The position numbers were made by a program, and so were the translations under genes. A DNA stretch of 42,997 nucleotides from Anaerolineae bacterium (GTDB taxonomy: Bacteria > Chloroflexota > Anaerolineae > Promineifilales > Promineifilaceae): NCBI GenBank assembly GCA_023382655.1, contig JAHDWK010000043.1, positions 1 through 42,997 of the forward strand, written 5' to 3'. Shown in pieces: positions 17,438 to 24,367 of this stretch (the first letter of the stretch is position 1; each line of letters opens with the position of its first letter). The notes beneath the pieces were generated by a model, which saw nothing but the letters and a program-made list of their open reading frames with translations, searched no databases and was not told where the DNA came from.

Positions 17438-18981
17438 GGCCGTACCTCCCCATCATCCAGCGCCACCGGGTCACATTCGCGGGGGATCGTCACCGTCACC
17501 TGCGTTCCCCCGCGATATTGGCTCTGGATAGAAAGGCCGTATTGACGGCCGTAATACAACTTAATGCGCTTGTTCACATTTTCCAGACCAAAACCACTAA
17601 AACCGCTCTCCTTCATGGAGATTTCCCCGCCCTCCTCGGCCAGCGTCGCCTGAATCTGCGCCAGTTTGTAGGGCGTGAAGCCGACACCGTCATCGTCCAC
17701 TTGCAACAAGACCATGTTATCATCGGTACGCCGGACACGCACCACAATCAGACCGCCGTTGCGTTTGGTTTTAATGCCGTGATAGAGCGCGTTTTCCACC
17801 AACGGCTGTAAGGTCAGCTTCAAGATGGTGTTGTGGAGCAGCTCTTCATCCACTTCAATCCGGTAATCCAGAATGTCCCGATAGCGCATTTTTTGAATGG
17901 TGAGGTAACTGCGTACATGCGCAAGCTCCTGTTCCAGCGGAATCCACTCCTGCCCTTTGCTCAAGGCGATGCGGAAGAAGCTGGACAAGGCGCAGACGAT
18001 CTCAATAACCTGAGCGCTCTTGTTGGCTTCGGCCATCCAGACAATGGTGTCCAGGGTGTTGTAAAGAAAATGGGGGTTGATCTGCGCTTGCAGCGCCTTT
18101 AGCTCCGCTTTTTTCAGGTTGTCACGCTCTTCAATCTTGGCCTGGAGCAGTTCGCGGATTTTGCCGATCATGATGTTGAAGCTAATCCCCAATTCGGTGA
18201 TTTCGTCCACATTGTTGGTGGTGACAAGCGCCTGCAAGTCGGCGCCGGTGATGGTGGTGGTCACGTCGTGCAGTTTTTTGATGGGCAGGTAGATGCTGGC
18301 AGAGATGATCCAGGCCGCCAGGACAGAGAAGCCGATGACGCCAGGCAGCAAAATCATGTAGAGGATGGAGAGGCGGGTGAAGCGGGTCTGGTTAGCTTTG
18401 TACTGCTTTTCCGCTTCGTTGACCTCAAAGAGCATGTAATCCTGGACGCTGTCTTCGACAACGGCCGTGACCCCCCGAATGTTGTCCAACACCGCCTCAT
18501 TTTCCGCCACCCGGCTGCCCTGTTCAATCTGCTCCCCCATCACGTCCACATAGTGGGTCAATGTGCCCATCGTGCGGCGAATGACTTCCAGCTTGATGCG
18601 GGAGCGGTCGGAGCGAGCGTTGGCCGCCAGAAAATCCAATTGGGAGTTAATCTCCGCAATAATCTGATATTGGTTCGCTTCCGCAAACTCCGTCTTGCCG
18701 GAGACAATGTTCCACATTTCGGTGTCAATGGCCGGTTTGATAGTGCCGTTGAGGTTGTTGGCGGCAGTGATATTGGTCATCAGGGCATCATACTGGCGGT
18801 TAAAACGCAGCACTTCCCAGATGAGCATGATGTTCACGGCCGTGAGCAGCAGGATGATGGTGAAAAAGGCCAGCAGAATTTTGGCTCGCAGCGACAGCCG
18901 CGCACTGGCAAACAAAGTCACAAATTTGCCCATGTACCGGGGGGCAGGAAGCGGTTCACTGGCGATCAGTTGGGCGTTCAT
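17434..18981 (-). CDS. YesM-type sensor histidine kinase
   Basis: A 515-residue membrane kinase. One membrane helix lies near residues 32-56 and another near 215-240, bounding an extracellular region of about 160 residues. A HAMP-like linker follows, then the His_kinase domain with QINPHFLYNTLD (phosphoacceptor His) and an ATPase domain with NALYHGIK and DDDGVGF. YesM/LytS-type kinases partner with AraC-type regulators such as the YesN gene just upstream. ATG at 18981 is preferred over a TTG four codons earlier. Confidence 0.92.
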   Translation of the reverse strand: MNAQLIASEPLPAPRYMGKFVTLFASARLSLRAKILLAFFTIILLLTAVNIMLIWEVLRFNRQYDALMTNITAANNLNGTIKPAIDTEMWNIVSGKTEFAEANQYQIIAEINSQLDFLAANARSDRSRIKLEVIRRTMGTLTHYVDVMGEQIEQGSRVAENEAVLDNIRGVTAVVEDSVQDYMLFEVNEAEKQYKANQTRFTRLSILYMILLPGVIGFSVLAAWIISASIYLPIKKLHDVTTTITGADLQALVTTNNVDEITELGISFNIMIGKIRELLQAKIEERDNLKKAELKALQAQINPHFLYNTLDTIVWMAEANKSAQVIEIVCALSSFFRIALSKGQEWIPLEQELAHVRSYLTIQKMRYRDILDYRIEVDEELLHNTILKLTLQPLVENALYHGIKTKRNGGLIVVRVRRTDDNMVLLQVDDDGVGFTPYKLAQIQATLAEEGGEISMKESGFSGFGLENVNKRIKLYYGRQYGLSIQSQYRGGTQVTVTIPRECDPVALDDGEVRP

Positions 18982-18994
18982 AGCTGTTTCCAAA

Positions 18995-19029
18995 AGACCC
19001 TAAGGGTTTTCAGAAACCCTGAGGGTCTT
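18995..19029. repeat. Hairpin between YesN and YesM genes
   Basis: AAGACCCT.AGGGTTT and AAACCCT.AGGGTCTT pair with one mismatch around a four-base loop, and TTTT follows on the minus strand. It fills the gap between the YesN stop (19032) and the YesM start (18981) and may reduce read-through into the sensor gene. Confidence 0.7.
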
Positions 19030-19031
19030 AT

Positions 19032-20627
19032 CTAATACGATTGCTGCCGAAACTGCTGTGGGGGGAGACCAATGTGTTTGTGGAAAACGTGGCTAAAGTA
19101 GTGGGGATCGTTGTACCCGCTTTGATAGGCGATTTCCGCACATTTCAAGTTGGTGGTACGCAGCAGCTCTTTGGCCCGCTCCATGCGGATGCGGGTGAGA
19201 TAATCTTTGAACGATTCGCCCATTTCCTGGCTAAAAATGACGCTGAAATGGCTGGCGCTCAAATTCACGCGGGCAGCGACTTCGTTCAGCAGTAAATCCG
19301 GGTTGGCGTAGTGGGCGTCCAAAAACGCTTTCACCTGATGCACAATACGGGTACGTTCATGGGCGGCCTGGCCGGTTCTAAAGGCGATGGCCTGGGCAAA
19401 GATACGGCCGAGTGCCGCCCGCATTTGCGCCACAGTGTGCAGACCGGCCAGCAGCAATTCTATGTCTTGAATTTCCGGGATGACCTGTGCCGCCTCCCCA
19501 CCCAAGTCGTTGATAAATTGCCCGGCCGTGACCATCACCTCAACAAATAAATAATGTTTTACCAGGTCAGACTGGGTGGCCGTCTGGCTGAGCGGCAGGA
19601 GGTGGGTGGTGAAAAAGGTGTCAATCTCACTGACCAGGCCGCACTTCAGGAAATGCTCCACGGCCGTCTGATCCAACTTCAGCTTTTCAATGGGCGCACG
19701 GCCCGAAGCCGCTTCGGGTTCGCCGTTGCCCCAGTCCTTGCCACCATTGCCCTGACTAACCTGGGCCAGCGCCTCGGCAAACGATTGTGAAATCTCCGTC
19801 AACCGCTGCTGCGGTGAGCCAATCCCGGCGACGACCGTGCAGGGCAGCACTTCGGCCACATCCTGGGCGATCAGTTGCGCCAGAAATGCACCATCCTGCC
19901 GGAGCTGCTCCGGGTTATCACCCGTCAAAATCAGCAGCAGTTCCTCCGCACTCTTTTGGGTCAGGAATGTGCCCGGATGGGTGTAAGTGAGGCTGGCAAC
20001 CAGGGCATGAACTTGTTGATAATCGCCATATTCCAGAGGGGGCACGGCCGTGTCTCCCTTCAACTTCAGCAGCGCCACCAGATAATACGGGGCGATGATA
20101 TTCAGCCCCAACTGCTGGCACTGTTCAATCGCCTCGGTGGACGTAACGCCGCCCACCACCAGTTGGAACAACAGCCGTTCCCGCTGCAAGGTGACGTTAT
20201 CTTGAAGCTGGTTTTGCAACTGTTTGAGCTTTGCGCGCTCCGCTTGCTCCTGGTCTAGTTGGGTAGCAATGCGTTGCAGGACGTGGTGGATTTCCACGGC
20301 CGTGATCGGCTTCAGCAAATACTCCGAAATCCCTAACTTGACGGCTGACTGGGCATAGTTGAACTCATCGTGCCCGCTCAGAATCACAATCTTCACCCAG
20401 GGCATCCGCTCCCGCACAATTTTGCTCAACTGCAAACCATCCATAAATGGCATTTTGATGTCCGTAATCAGCAGGTCTGGTTGCAGGTTTTCAATGAGCG
20501 GCAGCGCCACCTCCCCATCCGGCGCTTCCCCCACAAATTCAAAACCGGCCGCTCCCCAATTCACCTTGTCCCGTATCCCCTCCCTGGCCACAATCTCGTC
20601 TTCCACGAGGAATACCTTGTAAGCCAC
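19032..20627 (-). CDS. YesN-type response regulator (REC-AraC)
   Basis: A 531-residue DNA-binding regulator. The receiver domain covers about residues 1-120 with E9/D10, phosphoacceptor D56 (LLITDIKMPFMDG) and a conserved Lys in LLKP. The central region has no recognised domain. The last 100 residues carry two AraC-type helix-turn-helix motifs (LLLNEVAARVNLSASHFSVI and CAEIAYQSGYNDPHYFSHVF). The GTG at 20627 is chosen because AGGAGGAGGTG lies just upstream; an upstream extension would run through a repeat. It probably activates the sugar uptake genes in response to YesM. Confidence 0.92.
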   Translation of the reverse strand: MAYKVFLVEDEIVAREGIRDKVNWGAAGFEFVGEAPDGEVALPLIENLQPDLLITDIKMPFMDGLQLSKIVRERMPWVKIVILSGHDEFNYAQSAVKLGISEYLLKPITAVEIHHVLQRIATQLDQEQAERAKLKQLQNQLQDNVTLQRERLLFQLVVGGVTSTEAIEQCQQLGLNIIAPYYLVALLKLKGDTAVPPLEYGDYQQVHALVASLTYTHPGTFLTQKSAEELLLILTGDNPEQLRQDGAFLAQLIAQDVAEVLPCTVVAGIGSPQQRLTEISQSFAEALAQVSQGNGGKDWGNGEPEAASGRAPIEKLKLDQTAVEHFLKCGLVSEIDTFFTTHLLPLSQTATQSDLVKHYLFVEVMVTAGQFINDLGGEAAQVIPEIQDIELLLAGLHTVAQMRAALGRIFAQAIAFRTGQAAHERTRIVHQVKAFLDAHYANPDLLLNEVAARVNLSASHFSVIFSQEMGESFKDYLTRIRMERAKELLRTTNLKCAEIAYQSGYNDPHYFSHVFHKHIGLPPQQFRQQSY

Positions 20628-20643
20628 GTTGCACCTCCTCCTT

Positions 20644-20670
20644 GTAAGGCGATTTGACAAATCGCCTTAC
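20644..20670. repeat. Palindrome supplying the araD stop codon, GTAAGGCGATTT family
   Basis: Arms GTAAGGCGATTTG and CAAATCGCCTTAC are a perfect 13-bp stem around one base. The TAA stop codon of araD (20667-20669) lies inside one arm. It is related to the repeats at 1696-1722 and 24318-24347. Confidence 0.85.
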
Positions 20671-21311
20671 GACTGCCCATATACATTGGTATATCGCTCA
20701 TGCAAACTGGCAACATCAGCCGCATCAATCTCCTGCACCGGGCCAATTTGCATTGCCAGCCAGACAGTGCGGGCAATATCTTCCACCATCACGGCCGCTT
20801 TCACGGCCGTCGTGGCATCCTTGCCTACCGTAAACACCCCATGTTGTTGTAGCAGCACGGCCGGGGAATGGCCGATATGCGCCACCACCTGCTGCCCAAT
20901 CGCCTCGCTGCCAATCAGGGCAAAACCGGCCACGGGAATGGGGCCGCCAAACTCATCGGCAACGGCCGTCAGGCAGCAAGGAATGGGTTTGCCCACGGCC
21001 GCAAAGGCCGTTGCATAGGGGGAATGGGTATGCACAATGCCATTCACGTCGGGCCGGTGGCGGTAAATGTAACAATGGCTGGCGGTATCTGACGACGGTT
21101 TCAACTCCCCCTCTACGATTTCTCCATTCAGCGTCACCACCACATGATCTTGCGGCCGTAAATCTTCATACCGCACCCCACTTGGTTTAATCACCACCAA
21201 CCCCGTTTCCGGGTCCCGGGCACTCACATTCCCCCCCGTCCACTTCACCAGGTCATTCTTCGGCAGTTCCAGATGCAAAGCAAAAAGCTGTTTTTTGAGT
21301 TCTTCTAGCAT
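20667..21311 (-). CDS. araD: L-ribulose-5-phosphate 4-epimerase
   Basis: A 214-residue class II aldolase-fold enzyme that converts L-ribulose-5-phosphate to D-xylulose-5-phosphate, the last step of bacterial arabinose catabolism. Visible motifs are WTGGNVSARD near the N-terminus, KPSSDTASH in phosphate and substrate binding, the metal ligands of HTHS, and HGVFTVGK. It is slightly shorter than E. coli AraD (231). Related class II aldolases (fuculose-phosphate aldolase) are excluded mainly by the adjacent araB and divergent araA. ATG at 21311; the stop codon lies in a repeat palindrome. Confidence 0.92.
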   Translation of the reverse strand: MLEELKKQLFALHLELPKNDLVKWTGGNVSARDPETGLVVIKPSGVRYEDLRPQDHVVVTLNGEIVEGELKPSSDTASHCYIYRHRPDVNGIVHTHSPYATAFAAVGKPIPCCLTAVADEFGGPIPVAGFALIGSEAIGQQVVAHIGHSPAVLLQQHGVFTVGKDATTAVKAAVMVEDIARTVWLAMQIGPVQEIDAADVASLHERYTNVYGQS

Positions 21312-21321
21312 GATTTATCGG

Positions 21322-21354
21322 AGACCTGACAGGTTTTCAAAACCTGTCAGGTCT
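21322..21354. repeat. Perfect palindrome supplying the araB stop codon, AGACCTGACAGG family
   Basis: Arms AGACCTGACAGGTTTT and AAAACCTGTCAGGTCT form a perfect 16-bp stem around one base. The last codons and TGA stop of araB (21347-21349) lie inside it, and araD starts 11 bases beyond. It may act as an intercistronic attenuator or stabiliser. Confidence 0.85.
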
Positions 21355-23017
21355 GGGCCTCCGCCTTCAATACCTTCAACCGCTTCATCACGTTATTCGC
21401 GCCCCGGCCAAAATAGTCGTGTAAAAGCTGGTATTCGGCGAACAGTTTGTCATAGACTGCCTGATGTTCCGGGATGGGTGTGTAAACCACATCTTCTAGC
21501 CGGGCCATGTTCGCCGCCGCGTCCACAATCGAATCGTAACCACCGGCGGCCGCGCCGGCGGCGACGGCCGCAAACATCGCCGAGCCAAATGCACCCGCCT
21601 GCGCCGTGCCCGTCACCTGGATCGTCCGCCCGGTCACATCCGCATAAATTTGCATCAGCAGCTTGTTACGGCCGGGCAGTCCACCCGCCGCTACCAGTTC
21701 AGTCACCGGCACGCCGCTCTTCTCAAACGACTCGATGATGATGCGTGTACCGTAAGCAGTGGCCTCAATCAGGGCGCGGTAAATATCTTCCGGCTTCGTC
21801 GCCAGCGTCATACCCACGATCATGCCCGTCAAATCTACATCCACCAGAATGGAACGGTTGCCGTTCCACCAGTCCAGCGCCACCAGACCATGCGCGCCCG
21901 GTTTTTGGGCGGTTGCTTTTTCTTCCAGTAGTTGGTGAACGGTCAGGCCGCGTGCCTGGGCCTCTTCGTAATACGCCAGGGGCACGCCGTTATCTACAAA
22001 CCAGGCGAAATGGTCGCCCACGCAGGACTGCCCCGCTTCGTACCCAAACAGCCCGGGCACGACGCCATCTTCTACAACGCCGCATATGCCTTCCACCACC
22101 CGCTCCTGGTCGCCAATCAGGATGTGGCAGGTGCTGGTGCCCATGATCATCACCATTTGCCCCGGTTGGGTCACGGCCGAAGCCGGAGCCGAAACATGCG
22201 CGTCTACATTGCCTATGGGCACGGCCGTGCCCGGATTCAACCCGATCAGTCGCGCCATCTCCGCCGTCAGCCCGCCGGCCTTCTGCCCCAACGGGTAAAT
22301 CTCCCGCGACAATTTTGTCTCCACCACATCCGCCAGCGCGGGATGCAGCGCGGCAAAAAATTCGTTGCGCGGATACCCCTTTTGTTTATGCCAGATGGCC
22401 TTGTACCCGGCCGTACAGGCGTTGCGTTTTTCCTCGCCGGTAAGCTGCCACACAATCCAGTCGGCCGCTTCCACAAACTTGTCGGCGGCCGCATACACCT
22501 CTGGCGCTTTTTCAGCCGTCTCCCAAATTTTGGGGATGAGCCATTCGGAGGAGATTTTGCCGCCGTACCATTTCAGCCACTCCTCGCCCATCTGCCGCGC
22601 CGTTTCGTTCAACTGGTTGGCCTGCGGTTGGGCGGCGTGGTGTTTCCACAGTTTCACCCAGGCATAGGGATTATTCCGCCACTCCGGCAGGAAACAGAGC
22701 GGTGTGCCGTCCGCCTGCACCGGCAGCATGGTGCAGGCCGTAAAATCGGTGCCAATGCCAATCACATCATCCGCGCTGACGCCACTTTCACGGAGAACTT
22801 GCGGCACGGTTACTTTGAGGACTTCAATGTAATCTTGCGGGTTTTGCAGGGCAAAATCGTGGGGCAATGGACGACTGCTACCTGGCAAATGTTCGTCAAT
22901 CACGCCATCCGCATAGGGGTGCACGGCCGTGGCCACCTCCTCCCCCGTCCCCACATTCACCAGCACCGCCCGCCCTGACTCCGTGCCATAATCCACACCA
23001 ATTGCATATGTCGCCAT
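21347..23017 (-). CDS. araB: Ribulokinase
   Basis: A 556-residue FGGY-family carbohydrate kinase that phosphorylates L-ribulose at the expense of ATP. The N-terminus has the GVDYGTESGRAVLV phosphate-binding loop, then IGTDFTACTMLPV and LPEWRNNPYAW, both characteristic of ribulokinases; the C-terminal domain has IMGTSTCHIL and VAAGGLPGRNKLLMQIYAD. Length fits the family (about 560). ATG at 23017 is chosen because GGAGGAG lies eight bases upstream. The C-terminal Gln-Thr and stop come from a repeat palindrome. Confidence 0.95.
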   Translation of the reverse strand: MATYAIGVDYGTESGRAVLVNVGTGEEVATAVHPYADGVIDEHLPGSSRPLPHDFALQNPQDYIEVLKVTVPQVLRESGVSADDVIGIGTDFTACTMLPVQADGTPLCFLPEWRNNPYAWVKLWKHHAAQPQANQLNETARQMGEEWLKWYGGKISSEWLIPKIWETAEKAPEVYAAADKFVEAADWIVWQLTGEEKRNACTAGYKAIWHKQKGYPRNEFFAALHPALADVVETKLSREIYPLGQKAGGLTAEMARLIGLNPGTAVPIGNVDAHVSAPASAVTQPGQMVMIMGTSTCHILIGDQERVVEGICGVVEDGVVPGLFGYEAGQSCVGDHFAWFVDNGVPLAYYEEAQARGLTVHQLLEEKATAQKPGAHGLVALDWWNGNRSILVDVDLTGMIVGMTLATKPEDIYRALIEATAYGTRIIIESFEKSGVPVTELVAAGGLPGRNKLLMQIYADVTGRTIQVTGTAQAGAFGSAMFAAVAAGAAAGGYDSIVDAAANMARLEDVVYTPIPEHQAVYDKLFAEYQLLHDYFGRGANNVMKRLKVLKAEAQT

Positions 23018-23040
23018 TGTCTTCACTCCTCCGTAACTTG

Positions 23041-23083
23041 TAATTGGGTAACTAGGTAATTGGTTGCTTCAGTTACCCAATTA
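23041..23083. repeat. Inverted repeat supplying the lacI-type gene stop codon
   Basis: Arms TAATTGGGTAACT (23041-23053) and AGTTACCCAATTA (23071-23083) are a perfect 13-bp stem. The word ATTGGGTA recurs in tandem at one side. The TAA stop of the repressor gene (23073-23075) lies inside one arm, and araB begins 24 bases downstream. Confidence 0.8.
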
Positions 23084-24122
23084 CCCAATTTGTACTTTCA
23101 CGCACCACCAACTCTGGCGGCAGTCGGAGCGGTTCAGCGCCATTTGTTTCCGGGTTCTCGATCATGGTGATCAACTGCCGCGCCCCGACACGTCCTAATT
23201 CGGCCGTATCCTGGCGAATGGTGGTCAGCGCGGGATAGAAATAAGCGGCTTCGGGAATATCGTCGAAGCCAACCACCGCTAAATCTTCCGGCACGCGCCG
23301 CCCCAACTGGCGCGCCGCCTTCAACGCCCCTAGCGCCATCTGATCATTGCTCACAAACACGGCGTCTATCTCTGGACGCCACTCCAGCAACATGCGTAAA
23401 CAGCGTTCGCCGCTGCCCGCACTCCAATCACCAAACGCGATAAAACTTTCGTCTACCTCACGGCCGTGCGCCGCCAACCCTTCCCGCCAACCTAACTCGC
23501 GCTGCCTTGCCTCCCACCAACTCATCGGCCCGGTAATCAGGCCAATGTGCTGCCGCCCCTGCTCAATCAGGTGGCGGGTTGCCAGCCGCCCGCCCAGCCG
23601 GTTATCAATCACGGCCGTCATCTGGTGCGGCCGTGGTTGAGCGCTCAAAAAGGCGATGGGTACAGAAAGGTTGGGCAACTCTTGCTGAATCCCATCCCGA
23701 TTCTGCCCAATTTCCGGCGCGGCCCACAAAATACCATCCACATGATAGGCCAGCATCTCCCGCATGAGCTGTTTGGCGTTATAAATCTCCGCGTCTGGCA
23801 AAATCGTCAGCATGAGCGAATAGCCCTGCGCTACGGCCGCTTCCTGAATCCCCTGTAGCACCTGTGACGGGCCATAATAGCCTATGCCAAACGTAACAAT
23901 GCCTAGCGAATGGCTCTGCCCCTGGATGAGACTGCGGGCAATTTTGCTCGGCTGGTATCCCAACGACTCAATGACTTGCTGCACATGCTCGCGGGTATGG
24001 GGGGCGACATCGGCACGGCCGTTGACTACCCGCGAAATCGTCTGCGTGGACACCCCGGCTGCTCCCGCCACCTCTTTAATTGTCACTCGTTTACGGCTGT
24101 TGTCCCTCACGCTTCTCTCCAT
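23073..24122 (-). CDS. LacI-family transcriptional repressor of the arabinose locus
   Basis: A 349-residue repressor. The N-terminal helix-turn-helix and hinge helix lie at about residues 13-65 (VTIKEVAGAAGVSTQTISRV, then NGRADVAPHTREHV), followed by a periplasmic-binding-protein-like effector domain (SLGIVTFGIG, VFVSNDQMALGAL, VVGFDDIPEA). It is divergent from araA and upstream of araB, and two operator-like sites lie in the shared promoter region, one just before its own start, so it probably represses both directions and itself until sugar binds. ATG at 24122 is chosen. The C-terminal NWVIG is encoded by a repeat. Confidence 0.9.
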   Translation of the reverse strand: MERSVRDNSRKRVTIKEVAGAAGVSTQTISRVVNGRADVAPHTREHVQQVIESLGYQPSKIARSLIQGQSHSLGIVTFGIGYYGPSQVLQGIQEAAVAQGYSLMLTILPDAEIYNAKQLMREMLAYHVDGILWAAPEIGQNRDGIQQELPNLSVPIAFLSAQPRPHQMTAVIDNRLGGRLATRHLIEQGRQHIGLITGPMSWWEARQRELGWREGLAAHGREVDESFIAFGDWSAGSGERCLRMLLEWRPEIDAVFVSNDQMALGALKAARQLGRRVPEDLAVVGFDDIPEAAYFYPALTTIRQDTAELGRVGARQLITMIENPETNGAEPLRLPPELVVRESTNWVIG

Positions 24123-24133
24123 GCCATCGTCAC

Positions 24134-24147
24134 TGTTAACGATAACA
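24134..24147. promoter_or_regulatory. Putative repressor operator 1
   Basis: TGTTAACGATAACA has TGTTA/TAACA half-sites four bases apart, a LacI-family-like operator. It lies just downstream of the minus-strand -10 box and 12 bases before the repressor start codon, fitting autorepression. Confidence 0.7.
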
Positions 24148-24153
24148 AAAATT

Positions 24154-24182
24154 AGTGTAACATAGATAGAATCCAGCGTCAA
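24154..24182 (-). promoter_or_regulatory. Promoter of the repressor-araBD operon
   Basis: On the minus strand TTGACG (24182-24177) and TACACT (24159-24154) are separated by 17 bases, a good sigma-70-type match. The -10 box lies just before operator 1. Confidence 0.7.
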
Positions 24183-24263
24183 TTATTGGTAAATGCGCCG
24201 GTTGACAGCCACATTTGCGTGTATTGCGGCTCAAAAAGTAGACAAAACCAGCCCAAAACAGCG

Positions 24264-24291
24264 TTGACTTACTGCCTGCTGGTGCTAAAAT
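24264..24291 (+). promoter_or_regulatory. Promoter of araA
   Basis: TTGACT (24264-24269) and TAAAAT (24286-24291) are separated by 16 bases. Operator 2 begins at the last base of the -10 box, so bound repressor would block transcription start. Confidence 0.75.
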
Positions 24292-24304
24292 GTTATCGTT
24301 AACG
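24291..24304. promoter_or_regulatory. Putative repressor operator 2
   Basis: TGTTATCGTTAACG is the reverse complement of operator 1 apart from the final base, so the two sites point at each other across the divergent region, 157 bases apart. A looped repressor complex is possible. Confidence 0.7.
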
Positions 24305-24317
24305 GAAAACGAAAATT

Positions 24318-24347
24318 TGTAGGGCGATTTTGCAAAATCGCCCTACA
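24318..24347. repeat. Perfect 30-base palindrome in the araA leader
   Basis: Arms TGTAGGGCGATTTTG and CAAAATCGCCCTACA form a perfect palindrome between operator 2 and the araA ribosome site (GGAG at 24356-24359). It belongs to the GTARGGCGATTT family. It would form a strong hairpin in the araA 5' leader. Confidence 0.85.
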
Positions 24348-24367
24348 TTTTCGAAGGAGTGTGTGAA

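Noticed and set aside
21932..22978. Open frame of 348 codons on the plus strand opposite araB
   Set aside because: The minus-strand ribulokinase is unmistakable and this frame is Arg/His/Pro-rich without motifs.
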